Source: Neorhizobium lilium
GTDB taxonomy: Bacteria > Pseudomonadota > Alphaproteobacteria > Rhizobiales > Rhizobiaceae
Direction of reading: 5' to 3'
DNA length: 64,000 bases
Assembly: GCF_004053875.1 (NCBI RefSeq)
Contig: NZ_SBIP01000002.1
Coordinates: 744,001 to 808,000 of the forward strand
In this document: one piece after another, positions 26,202 through 35,848 of the stretch
Position numbering within the stretch: the first letter of the stretch is position 1
Layout of the letters: every line of letters begins with the position of its first letter
Position numbers and translations under genes: made by a program
Notes under the pieces: model-generated
The model's database searches: none
What the model was told of the DNA's origin: nothing
Seen by the model: only the letters and a program-made list of their open reading frames with translations

Positions 26202-26684
26202 TCAATCGTGTGAATGGCCATGGTGATCGTGCCCGCCATGCGAATGACCTCCATGGCCGTGATAAGCTCCTCGCGCCGGCTGGAACGGCTCCTCGACCTC
26301 CACGACCTGGGCTCCCAATCCTTCAAGCATGGCGCGGATCACGTGGTCGCGCAGGATGAGGATGCGGCTGTCCTCGATCTGGGCCGACAAGTGCCGGTTG
26401 CCAAGATGCCAGGCAAGCTCGATGAGGTGCAGTGTATCGTGCGCCTTGATTTCGAACAGCTTTTCAGGCGCTGCCTGGATTTCCACCGTGTCGCCATTAT
26501 CCAGGACCAGCCGGTCGCCGTCATGGAAAAGCACGGCCTCCTTGAGGTCGAGCATGACCATGTCGCCGTTCGACAGATGCAGGAGCTTGCGGCGCAGATG
26601 GCGCAGGTCATGCGGGAGCGTCACGACATCGATCGGTGGGTCACTGACCTCGCCGGCCGGGCGGTAGGAATGGATGTGCTGCAT
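26202..26684 (-). CDS. ureE: urease accessory nickel chaperone UreE
   Basis: UreE, a nickel metallochaperone of 160 aa. N-terminal domain ([40 protein letters not shown]), C-terminal metal-binding domain with the family motif [31 protein letters not shown], and a histidine-rich tail with nine His in the final twenty residues. The ATG at 26684 is the family start; an in-frame codon at 26741 adds residues not seen in UreE. Normally ureE follows ureC directly, but here a divergent two-gene cassette lies between. Confidence 0.95.
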   Translation of the reverse strand: MQHIHSYRPAGEVSDPPIDVVTLPHDLRHLRRKLLHLSNGDMVMLDLKEAVLFHDGDRLVLDNGDTVEIQAAPEKLFEIKAHDTLHLIELAWHLGNRHLSAQIEDSRILILRDHVIRAMLEGLGAQVVEVEEPFQPARGAYHGHGGHSHGGHDHHGHSHD

Positions 26685-26902
26685 GAATAACTCTTTGAAT
26701 GCAAAAGCTTTGCCATCATCGTCAACCGAAGCGTCGAGCACAAGGGCGCTGGTGTGCAGACCTTCAAAAAAGCGTCTCCGGATAGGTGTTCAACAGATCA
26801 CGCAGAAACGCCAACTTGTCACAGACAACCGTATGCACTTAAAAAGTTTATTGCTGATTATATTAAATCATAAGTAGATTGCAGCTTTCGGAGGAGGAAT
26901 GG

Positions 26903-27388
26903 ATGGACGGCGCGATCATAGGACCGAAAGTAACCAGAAGGCTCGATGTACACCTGATTTCATATTTCGACTTTAGGGACGTGGGCCCATGTAGCAATCT
27001 CAGGGCTTCGATAAGCCGCTTCATGGAAGCGCTTTGTGAGAAGCTTGACGCGGAGCTTATCCAGAAATCGGTCGAACACACGGAAAAATCGTTTGACGAC
27101 TGGACATCATGGTACGTCGATGAAGCCCTGAGGCTGCAGATCAATGCCGTGGGGCATTTCGCACATGCGATCGGCGATCTGGAAGCATTTCCCGTCGCGG
27201 CTGGCACCAAAGTTCCTTGCGAATTGGGATACCGCAATTTCCAGGAGTTCGCCGGCTGCTGGCGAAGAGCTTGCGCGTTACGGCAAGCCGAGCTGAACGT
27301 GACTCCGAAATCGAAAAAATTCCAGGACAAGAGAGCTGACCATGACTGGGCACCCTACTTCAGCGACCTCTTCAAGAAGGCGTCGTGA
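26903..27388 (+). CDS. hypothetical soluble protein, first gene of cassette in urease cluster
   Basis: 161 aa from the ATG at 26903, chosen because GGAGGAGG lies about 6 nt upstream. No domain recognised. It is soluble, mixed alpha/beta in appearance (VTRRLDVHLISYFDFRDVG then SISRFMEALCEKLDAELIQKSVEHTEKSFDDW) with a basic C-terminus. Codons rare in rhizobia (ATA, AGA, AGG, GTA) occur in its first 30 positions, and the 5' flank is A+T-rich, so it is likely acquired. It is opposite in direction to all urease genes and coupled by TGATG to a membrane protein gene. Confidence 0.65.
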   Translation: MDGAIIGPKVTRRLDVHLISYFDFRDVGPCSNLRASISRFMEALCEKLDAELIQKSVEHTEKSFDDWTSWYVDEALRLQINAVGHFAHAIGDLEAFPVAAGTKVPCELGYRNFQEFAGCWRRACALRQAELNVTPKSKKFQDKRADHDWAPYFSDLFKKAS

Positions 27389-27717
27389 TGGATGATGGCA
27401 ACAAGGAATCGACAAAGGAGCTGCTGGGCTCCTTCAGAGTGATAGCGAGTGCGGACATCTCAATCGCACTCGCATTATTGGTTGGCGCAACGCGTTTTTC
27501 CGAAACCGAGTCCGGTCCACTTCTGTGGATCTCGATCAGCGCCTTCTTTCTCTCCTTTCTAGCCTCAGTTTATCTTTTCCTGCTGGTGATCCCTCGGCTT
27601 CAGCATGAGAAGCCGAAAATAATTGAAATGCCTCCGGTAAAAGCTATTGCGGCCGCATCTCTTTGCTTGTTCCTTGTGGCTCTGGTGTGCCTAATCCTGC
27701 ATCTTCTGTTCGTTTGA
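27388..27717 (+). CDS. hypothetical membrane protein, second gene of cassette
   Basis: 109 aa with three predicted helices: FRVIASADISIALALLVGATRF, PLLWISISAFFLSFLASVYLFLLVIP and AIAAASLCLFLVALVCLILHLLFV. The N-terminal 18 residues are polar and cytoplasm-like. The ATG overlaps the stop of the preceding gene in TGATG, so the two products are probably made together and may act as a pair, one soluble and one membrane-bound. No family is recognised. It ends 4 nt from the ureC stop. Confidence 0.65.
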   Translation: MDDGNKESTKELLGSFRVIASADISIALALLVGATRFSETESGPLLWISISAFFLSFLASVYLFLLVIPRLQHEKPKIIEMPPVKAIAAASLCLFLVALVCLILHLLFV

Positions 27718-27721
27718 GCGT

Positions 27722-29431
<1,710 letters not shown>

Positions 29432-29487
29432 GGTCGGTCTACCTCTATATTTCGGAAGAGTTCGGCGAAGCCGGCGTCAGGCGACGG

Positions 29488-29907
29488 TCAGTTCCCCATC
29501 GCTTCGGCAAGTTCCTTGATCTCGGCAGTGCGCTTTTCTGTCAGGTCGCGTTGGCAATCGTAGATAAGCTGTGGCTCTATGCTGCCGCCATGGCCCTGAA
29601 AGCCGTAGGACTCACATTGTGCGTCGCGATATGCCACCCAGGCTCTTTGGGCCTTCACGAAGGCCGCATCGGCGCTATCGGAGCCTTCCATGGCATCGGC
29701 ATCCCAGGCCTTCATTACCTTCCGAGCTGCCTGATATTGCGAGTTGAGCCGCTTGTCAGCGACGTTGTATTGCTGTTCGGAGCAGAAGGTCATCTCGACC
29801 TGGATTTCCGTCGTCTCGCAATCCACTTTCGGCTCCTGCGCATCCACCGGCGCATCTTGCAGGAGAACGCAGCCGCACAGCAGTGGCAGCAGCAAGCTCT
29901 TCAACAT
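29488..29907 (-). CDS. LprI-family secreted protein (DUF1311)
   Basis: A 139-aa exported protein with signal peptide MLKSLLLPLLCGCVLLQDAPVDA and an LprI/DUF1311 domain: DCETTEIQVEMTFCSEQQYNVADKRLNSQYQAARKVMK, then WVAYRDAQCESYGFQGHGGSIEPQLIYDCQRDLTEKRTAEI. Four cysteines are placed for two disulphides. The family includes a mycobacterial lysozyme inhibitor; the role here is unknown. It sits between ureB and ureC in the same direction, a location seen in rhizobial urease clusters. Confidence 0.83.
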   Translation of the reverse strand: MLKSLLLPLLCGCVLLQDAPVDAQEPKVDCETTEIQVEMTFCSEQQYNVADKRLNSQYQAARKVMKAWDADAMEGSDSADAAFVKAQRAWVAYRDAQCESYGFQGHGGSIEPQLIYDCQRDLTEKRTAEIKELAEAMGN

Positions 29908-29956
29908 TGGCGTTCTTTCTCTGACTTCGTCAATTCACGGCGCTGCCGTTGCCCGT

Positions 29957-30262
29957 TCACAGCGGCCCCATGATCTTCTGCTGGAACCCGTAGACGTGAC
30001 GCCTGCCCGAAAGCGGGATCAGCGTCACGGACCGCGTCTGGCCAGGCTCGAAGCGCACTGCCGTTCCTGCCGGAATATCGAGACGCATGCCGCGCGCCGT
30101 CTCCCGATCGAAGGCAAGGCCGTTATTCGTTTCGAAGAAATGATAATGACTGCCCACCTGGACCGGGCGGTCGCCGGTATTGGAAACCTCGACCGTCACA
30201 GTCGGCGCACCCGCGTTAAGCTCGATTTCGCCTTTAGCGGCGATTACTTCACCAGGTATCAT
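29957..30262 (-). CDS. ureB: urease subunit beta
   Basis: Urease beta, 101 aa, starting [46 protein letters not shown], the normal beta-barrel sequence of the family, and ending near [14 protein letters not shown]. An in-frame ATG 11 codons earlier would add residues not found in UreB. It is separated from ureA by a small DUF1272 gene. Confidence 0.96.
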   Translation of the reverse strand: MIPGEVIAAKGEIELNAGAPTVTVEVSNTGDRPVQVGSHYHFFETNNGLAFDRETARGMRLDIPAGTAVRFEPGQTRSVTLIPLSGRRHVYGFQQKIMGPL

Positions 30263-30273
30263 CGCTTCCTCCC

Positions 30274-30525
30274 CTATGCCGCCTTGGGCGGACATCCCTC
30301 GGCTTTCAGAACACGTTTGGCAGACGCCGGATGTCGTGCCAGTGCAGCGGCCGGACGTACCGGGCGGCGCACCAGTTCACCGCTGCAATTGGGGCAAATG
30401 CCGTTAAGCGCGCCGGTGGCACACTCCACGCAATAGGTGCATTCGAATGTGCAGATCATGGCGTCACGACTTTCCGGCGGCAGATCACGGTCGCAGCATT
30501 CGCAATTGGGTCGAAGTTCCAGCAT
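30274..30525 (-). CDS. DUF1272 zinc-ribbon-like protein
   Basis: An 83-aa protein with a DUF1272 domain: [58 protein letters not shown]. Eleven cysteines lie in the first 60 residues, mostly as C-x2-C pairs, indicating one or two bound zinc ions. A short basic tail follows. It is a regular companion of urease genes in rhizobia, though a role in urease maturation has not been established as far as I know. It starts 9 nt after ureA and ends 11 nt before ureB. Confidence 0.85.
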   Translation of the reverse strand: MLELRPNCECCDRDLPPESRDAMICTFECTYCVECATGALNGICPNCSGELVRRPVRPAAALARHPASAKRVLKAEGCPPKAA

Positions 30526-30534
30526 GTCGTCACC

Positions 30535-30837
30535 TCACCTTATCGGTTCATGGACAGTGACGAGCTTGGTGCCGTCGGGAAAGGTGGCCTCCACCTGCAC
30601 GTCGTGGATCATCTCGGGGATGCCCTCCATGACCTGGTCCCGCGTCACCACATGAGCGCCGGCTTCCATCAGGTCTGCCACGGAGCGGCCGTCGCGCGCG
30701 CCTTCGACGACGTAATCCGTAATCAGCGCAATCGCCTCCGGGTAGTTCAGCTTGACGCCGCGCTCCAGCCTGCGGCGTGCGACTATGGCTGCCATGGAGA
30801 TCAGCAGCTTGTCTTTTTCTCGCGGTGTCAGGTTCAT
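30535..30837 (-). CDS. ureA: urease subunit gamma
   Basis: Urease gamma, 100 aa, the standard size: [60 protein letters not shown] and the conserved end [21 protein letters not shown]. It follows ureD after 18 nt and forms the (abc)3 urease with UreB and UreC. Confidence 0.97.
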   Translation of the reverse strand: MNLTPREKDKLLISMAAIVARRRLERGVKLNYPEAIALITDYVVEGARDGRSVADLMEAGAHVVTRDQVMEGIPEMIHDVQVEATFPDGTKLVTVHEPIR

Positions 30838-30855
30838 GGGAATCCCGTCATGACT

Positions 30856-31701
30856 TTAGATGTTCCAGACTTTCGGCACTGGCGCGCCTTTGCGCAATAC
30901 GGAAATTGCCGGTGTCAGGATTTTTCTCAGATCATATCCCGTCGGCGCCATCAGCCGGGCGATTAGCTTGCCGTTCCACTGGCTGGCCCCGCCAGTCCAG
31001 ACGGTGACACCGTCCGACATGGTCTCGATACAAGCGCGAAGCCGGGGAAGCAGTGTCTCCGCAGAAGGTCCGGTATAGAAAAGCGTCGCAAAGGCAACCT
31101 GCCCGGAAAGTACAGCCGCAGCTTGCGAAAGCTGTGCGATCTCGCCTTCGAACCGCATCTCTTCTGCGTGGATCAACTGCCCGTTTCGGCGGATCCGCCA
31201 GCGGTCGCGGAAGAAGCCGTTGTGGACGGCTTCGCCCATCGCCTTGCGCCCGAGCAGCACGGCTTCCACGGCGAGAAATTCCGAATCGGCTGCGAGGTCC
31301 ACGTCGAGCCGGCGGGTCAGCGATGAGCGGTCGAAGAGGATGGTTTCCTGAGGAAGCCAATGGACAGAGGCGTTGTCGCCGACGGTGATGTGGGTGGAGA
31401 CGGATGCCGTGCCGGCGGCGGCCTTATAGATCTTCTCGTTCGCCTGCGTGGTGACGCAGAGGCTGGTGGAAGCCGCGGCGGCGACGGACCATTCGATCAC
31501 GTCGCCGCCCGTCAGTCCCCCTGACGTATTGATGAGGATCGCCTCCATTTCAGGCGAATAGGTTTCCGGAAGGCGAATTTTTGCGCAGCCTTCCTGGAAG
31601 AACTCAGCGAGCCGTGTACGCCCGCCGAAAGCCTTGGTTACAAGGCGCCCTGCACCCCTTGCCCGCTGCGGCGCATATTGATGGGCTGGCTGCTGATGCA
31701 C
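30856..31701 (-). CDS. ureD: urease accessory protein UreD
   Basis: UreD (UreH), the scaffold that binds apo-urease and receives nickel through its internal tunnel. 281 aa, typical. Family segments GGRTRLAEFFQEGCAKIRLPE, ILINTSGGLTGGDVIEWSVAAAASTSLCVTTQANEKIYKA and TVGDNASVHWLPQETILFDRSSLTRRLDVDL are clear. The GTG start at 31701 follows AGGGGAC and lies inside the 3' end of the esterase gene (64-nt overlap in another frame). The first urease gene of the cluster. Confidence 0.94.
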   Translation of the reverse strand: MHQQPAHQYAPQRARGAGRLVTKAFGGRTRLAEFFQEGCAKIRLPETYSPEMEAILINTSGGLTGGDVIEWSVAAAASTSLCVTTQANEKIYKAAAGTASVSTHITVGDNASVHWLPQETILFDRSSLTRRLDVDLAADSEFLAVEAVLLGRKAMGEAVHNGFFRDRWRIRRNGQLIHAEEMRFEGEIAQLSQAAAVLSGQVAFATLFYTGPSAETLLPRLRACIETMSDGVTVWTGGASQWNGKLIARLMAPTGYDLRKILTPAISVLRKGAPVPKVWNI

Positions 31702-32882
31702 GAAGTCCCCTGATTTTCTGCTTCCGTCGCGCAGTCCGATGCAACGCTCGTGCCAGGCTTGGCTGCGGCATTGACCTTGGCGGGTGCCGCAGTGGCGACC
31801 ACATCCGAACTATCCGTCTTGCCGAAGAAGTCCCACATCCGCGAGGCCGGATCGACATTGGCGTCAAAGGCGGGCTTGGATGCAGAAACGCTTACGACCT
31901 TTGCCATGCCCGTTTCGCCATCCTTGGCCGCAGCAAGAACCGCCTGCGTCGATGGCACAGGTTTCGGCCAGTCGTGCGTGCCATTGTCGAAGACATAGGT
32001 CGCAATTCGCGCGCCGTTCTGGCAGGTGCCGTAAAGGCTGAAGGTCACTCCGTTGACCGTTTTCGTGTCGCCGTTGCCCTTACATCCGTCGAGCTGCGTC
32101 CAGCGCTGAATGGCCGTCTTGAACCCGTATTGCCAATAGGCGTTGCCGCCGCCGGAATAAGGGTTCTGCCCGTCCTTGACACCGGCAAAGGCCATGATGG
32201 AGACCGGGCGGCCAGGAGTGCAGTTGACAGGATCAGGCAGCCACTTGCCCTCGACTTCGACAGGCCGACCGGCACGTAGCGAATGCACGAAGCCTGCGGC
32301 AGAGAAATCATCGTGGCCGGAGCAAATATAAGCCGACAGCATGCGTCCGCCACCGGAATAGCCCGATGCGTAGACGCGGGCGGGATCGATGCAAAACTCC
32401 TGCTTCACGGTCTTCACGGCCTGCTGAATGAACGCCATCTCGTCCATGCCGCCCTGCGCGCCGGTGGGGATGATGGTCTGGCTTACCGGCACGAACGGCA
32501 CGTTCCAGGCAAACGTGCCGCTGGTCTTGCCCGGCAGGCTGCCCTGCAGCGCCACCACCACGAAACCGTTCTTCTCGGCCACCTTGTCCCAGGAACTGCG
32601 GTTCAGCTGTCCGTCCGGATTGCTGTTGCTGCCGTGCAAGTCGAACACCACCGGCATCTTCTTGCTGCCGTCATAGGCGGACGGAATGAAGTACACGCCC
32701 GAGCGCGAAACACCATCGACGTTGAAGCTGATCGGGTGACGGCCCGGCTGCATAACCTCACCGCAACCTGCAGCGGAAGCGGCATCGGCCGATGCCATCA
32801 GGCCCAAAAAAACGGCCCCTGCTGCAGCACTGCGAACAAGAGCGGAGCGAGAAAGGTAACCAGCTACCAAGGCAAAATCCAT
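31638..32882 (-). CDS. secreted PHB-depolymerase-like esterase
   Basis: A 414-aa exported alpha/beta hydrolase of the LpqC/esterase-PHB-depolymerase family. Signal peptide to about residue 39 (VRSAAAGAVFLGLMASADAASAAG); oxyanion motif DLHGSNSNPDGQ at 81-92; nucleophile Ser176 in GYSGGG; a likely catalytic His in FDNGTHDWP near the end of the domain. The last 80 residues are low-complexity. Substrates could be polyhydroxyalkanoate or feruloyl-type esters. The ATG at 32882 is preferred (GAGG 6 nt upstream) over ATG 32912. Not part of urea metabolism by function, but its end overlaps ureD. Confidence 0.82.
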   Translation of the reverse strand: MDFALVAGYLSRSALVRSAAAGAVFLGLMASADAASAAGCGEVMQPGRHPISFNVDGVSRSGVYFIPSAYDGSKKMPVVFDLHGSNSNPDGQLNRSSWDKVAEKNGFVVVALQGSLPGKTSGTFAWNVPFVPVSQTIIPTGAQGGMDEMAFIQQAVKTVKQEFCIDPARVYASGYSGGGRMLSAYICSGHDDFSAAGFVHSLRAGRPVEVEGKWLPDPVNCTPGRPVSIMAFAGVKDGQNPYSGGGNAYWQYGFKTAIQRWTQLDGCKGNGDTKTVNGVTFSLYGTCQNGARIATYVFDNGTHDWPKPVPSTQAVLAAAKDGETGMAKVVSVSASKPAFDANVDPASRMWDFFGKTDSSDVVATAAPAKVNAAAKPGTSVASDCATEAENQGTSCISSQPINMRRSGQGVQGAL

Positions 32883-33025
32883 CAGCGCCTCATCATGGGT
32901 GCGAACAGCCATCAACAATATATTTGTGTTGATTTAATGCGTCCCTACTAACATAGGCGGTCGTGGTTTGAAATGCTTGATCCGCCGCGGGGGGATGCAA
33001 ACATTCGCCTGTGATATTCTTGGCG

Positions 33026-33721
33026 TCAGACCGTCAGATGCCGCCTTGCTTCCGCCGTATCTAGCGTCTCTGCCGCGCCCTCATGCACAATCTCGCCACG
33101 ATCCATGATATAGACTTGATCTGCAAGCTCGCGGCAGAAGTCGAGATACTGTTCAACCAGCAGGATCGCCATGCCGGTCGAGTCACGCAGATAGCGGATC
33201 GCCCTGCCGATATCCTTGATGATCGATGGCTGAATGCCTTCGGTCGGTTCGTCCAGCACGAGAATCTTTGGGCGCGTCACCATGGCGCGGCCGATAGCCA
33301 ACTGCTGCTGCTGCCCACCGGACAGGTCGCCGCCGCGCCGCCCCAGCATGGATTTGAGCACCGGAAAGAGCGTGAAGATCTCGTCGGGGATGAACCGGTC
33401 CTTGCGCGCCAGCGGTGCGTAGCCGCTCTGCAGGTTCTCCTGCACGGTCAAAAGCGGAAAGATCTCGCGGCCCTGCGGCACGTAACCGATGCCGTGCTTG
33501 GCTCTGGAATATGGCGCAAGCCCGTTCAGCACCTCGCCGCCGAAGCTGATCGTGCCGCCGCTGATCGCGTGCTGGCCGGTGACCGCCCTCAGCAACGACG
33601 ACTTTCCGACCCCATTGCGGCCGAGCACGCAAGTGATCTTGCCCATCTCGGCGGTAACCGACACGCCGCGCAAGGCCTGAGCTGCACCATAGTGGAGGTT
33701 GACGTTGTCGACTGTCAGCAT
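33026..33721 (-). CDS. urtE: urea ABC transporter ATP-binding protein UrtE
   Basis: A 231-aa LivF-type ATPase. Walker A GRNGVGKSSLLRAV near 34-47, signature LSGGQQQQLAIGRAM, Walker B ILVLDEPTEGIQPSI. The start MLTVDNVNLHYGAAQALRGVSV and the TGQHAISGGTISFGGEVLNGLAPYSRAKHGIGYVPQGREIFP segment mark the UrtE branch. It is the last gene of the urt operon and is separated from urtD by a 188-nt palindromic element. Confidence 0.95.
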   Translation of the reverse strand: MLTVDNVNLHYGAAQALRGVSVTAEMGKITCVLGRNGVGKSSLLRAVTGQHAISGGTISFGGEVLNGLAPYSRAKHGIGYVPQGREIFPLLTVQENLQSGYAPLARKDRFIPDEIFTLFPVLKSMLGRRGGDLSGGQQQQLAIGRAMVTRPKILVLDEPTEGIQPSIIKDIGRAIRYLRDSTGMAILLVEQYLDFCRELADQVYIMDRGEIVHEGAAETLDTAEARRHLTV

Positions 33722-33754
33722 GGTAGAACTCCCAAATGATGGCTAGGCGCCAGA

Positions 33755-33880
33755 TCGCCCCCCTCTGTCACTTCGTGACATCTCCCCCTCAGGTGGGGAG
33801 ATTGGTGGCAACCGGCAGCGCCACAACCGATCTCCCCCCTTGAGGGGGAGATGCCCGGCAGGGCAGAGGGGGGTGCGAGT
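33755..33880. repeat. palindromic intergenic element between urtD and urtE
   Basis: Outer inverted arms GCCCCCCTCTG (about 33758-33768) and CAGAGGGGGGTGC (about 33865-33877) enclose two further hairpins: TGTCACTTCGTGACA and the ATCTCCCCC/GGGGGAGAT pairs. The composition and stacked-hairpin layout resemble the elements at 12418 and 37647. It lies within an operon, so it would be transcribed as a structured RNA between urtD and urtE. Confidence 0.75.
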
Positions 33881-33909
33881 GGCACAACTGTCATGTCTTT
33901 TTTGCCCCC

Positions 33910-34671
33910 TCACCGTCCCAGATAATTCTCGATCACCTTCGGATCGCTCGACACGAAATCGATGGACCCTTCGGCAAGGACCGAACCTTCCGCAAGGCAG
34001 GTTACCTTGACGCCGAGGTCGCGGATGAAGCCCATGTCATGCTCAACGACAACCACCGAACGGGTCTTGGCGATCTCCCGCAAGAGGATCGCCGTCTCCA
34101 CCGTCTCCGCATCGGTCATGCCGGCCACAGGCTCGTCCACCAGCAGCAGTTTCGGTTCCTGCGCCAAAAGCATGCCGATCTCCAGCCACTGCTTCTGCCC
34201 ATGGCTGAGGTTGGCCGCGTATTCCTGGGCGCGATGCGTCAGGCGAACCGTATCGAGGATCTCCTCGATACGCGCCTTGTCCTCTGCCGAAAGCCGGTAG
34301 AATAGCGTGCCAAACACGCCGCGGTCGCGGTTGAGCGCCAGTTCCAGATTGTCCCAGACGGTATGGCTTTCGAATACGGTCGGCTTCTGGAACTTCCGCC
34401 CTATGCCGAGCTGGGCGATGTCTGCCTCGTCCTTTTTGGTGAGGTCGATCGTATCCTCGAACAGCACCGTGCCGGTATCCGGCCGCGTCTTGCCGGTGAT
34501 GATGTCCATCATCGTGGTTTTGCCCGCACCATTGGGACCGATGATCGCCCGCAATTCGCCGGGCTCGACCACGAAGGACAGCGAGTTCAGCGCCTTGAAC
34601 CCGTCGAAGGAGACGGAGACATTTTCCAGATAGAGCAGACTTTTCGATCGGGTTTCGGCAATCGTGTTCAT
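33910..34671 (-). CDS. urtD: urea ABC transporter ATP-binding protein UrtD
   Basis: A 253-aa LivG-type ATPase. Walker A IGPNGAGKTTMMDIITGKTRPDTG, signature LSHGQKQWLEIGMLL, Walker B LLLVDEPVAGMTDAETVETA, switch histidine VVVEHDMGFIRDLG; the long insertion and the LARTVFESHTVWDNLELALNRDRGVF-type region are those of UrtD. It begins 4 nt after urtC. Confidence 0.95.
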   Translation of the reverse strand: MNTIAETRSKSLLYLENVSVSFDGFKALNSLSFVVEPGELRAIIGPNGAGKTTMMDIITGKTRPDTGTVLFEDTIDLTKKDEADIAQLGIGRKFQKPTVFESHTVWDNLELALNRDRGVFGTLFYRLSAEDKARIEEILDTVRLTHRAQEYAANLSHGQKQWLEIGMLLAQEPKLLLVDEPVAGMTDAETVETAILLREIAKTRSVVVVEHDMGFIRDLGVKVTCLAEGSVLAEGSIDFVSSDPKVIENYLGR

Positions 34672-34675
34672 CGTT

Positions 34676-35848
34676 TCACTCCGCTGCCTGTACTGCCTGT
34701 GCCACCGTTTGGGCGTCGCCCCTGCCCTTTTCTGCGTCCGCTGCGGCCTTCAGAGCCTTGCGTGCCTTGAAGCCATGCTGGATCGTACCGACGATGCCGC
34801 GCGGCAAAAACAGCGTCACGAAGATGAACAGGCCGCCCAGCGCAAACAGCCAGAACTCCGGAAAGGCGCCGGTGAAGAAGCTCTTTCCGGCATTGACCAG
34901 CACCGCGCCTATGATCGGTCCGATCAGCGTGCCGCGACCGCCGACCGCCGTCCACACGACGATTTCGATCGAATTGGCCGGCGCGAATTCACCGGGGTTG
35001 ATGATGCCCACCTGCGGTACGAACAAAGCGCCGGCGATCCCTGCAAACATCGCCGACACCACGAAGGTGAAGAGCTTCATGTTCTCCACGCGGAAGCCCA
35101 GGAAGCGTACCCGGCTCTCCGCATCGCGCACACCGACCAGCACCTTGCCGAATTTTGAGCGCACGATCGCCGACGCTGTCAGCAGGCAGAGTGCAAGCAC
35201 CAGCGCCGACAGCGCAAACAATACGGCACGCGTTCCATCGGCCTGCACCTGGAAGCCGAGAATGTCCTTGAAATCGGTGAGGCCGTTATTGCCGCCGAAA
35301 CCCATGTCGTTGCGGAAGAAGGCGAGCATCAGCGCGTAGGTCATCGCCTGGGTGATGATCGACAGATAGACGCCGTTGACGCGGGAGCGGAAGGCGAACC
35401 AGCCGAACACGAAGGCAAGTAGGCCGGGCACCAGCAACACCATGGCCATGGCAACGACGAACCAGTCCATCCCGAACCAGAACCACGGCAGTTCCTTGTA
35501 ATTGAGGAACACCATGAAATCGGGCAGCACCGGGTTTCCGTAAGTGCCGCGCGGGCCGATCTGGCGCATCAGATACATGCCCATCGCATAGCCGCCGAGC
35601 GCGAAGAACGCGCCGTGACCGAGCGAGAGGATACCGCAATAACCCCAGACGAGATCAAGCGCCAATGCCAGCAGCGCGTAGCAGAGATATTTGCCGAACA
35701 GCGACATCGCATAGGTCGGGATATGCAGCGCGCTGTCGGGCGGGGTCAGCAGGTTGAGAACAGGCACCAGGATGGCGATGGCGATCAGGACCGCGATCGC
35801 GACGACGATCTTGCCCTCGAGGGCGCGGAGAATAAAGCCGGAAATCAT
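34676..35848 (-). CDS. urtC: urea ABC transporter permease UrtC
   Basis: A 390-aa LivM-type permease with about ten helices (VVAIAVLIAIAILVPVLNLL; YLCYALLALALDLVWGYCGILSLGHGAFFALGGYAMGMYL). The conserved loop GVRDAESRVRFLGFRVENMKLFTFVVSAMFAGIAGALFVPQ and GGRGTLIGPIIGAVLV are typical. The C-terminal tail is polar and alanine-rich. The ATG at 35848 overlaps the urtB stop by 4 nt; a longer frame extends into urtB and is not coding. Confidence 0.95.
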   Translation of the reverse strand: MISGFILRALEGKIVVAIAVLIAIAILVPVLNLLTPPDSALHIPTYAMSLFGKYLCYALLALALDLVWGYCGILSLGHGAFFALGGYAMGMYLMRQIGPRGTYGNPVLPDFMVFLNYKELPWFWFGMDWFVVAMAMVLLVPGLLAFVFGWFAFRSRVNGVYLSIITQAMTYALMLAFFRNDMGFGGNNGLTDFKDILGFQVQADGTRAVLFALSALVLALCLLTASAIVRSKFGKVLVGVRDAESRVRFLGFRVENMKLFTFVVSAMFAGIAGALFVPQVGIINPGEFAPANSIEIVVWTAVGGRGTLIGPIIGAVLVNAGKSFFTGAFPEFWLFALGGLFIFVTLFLPRGIVGTIQHGFKARKALKAAADAEKGRGDAQTVAQAVQAAE

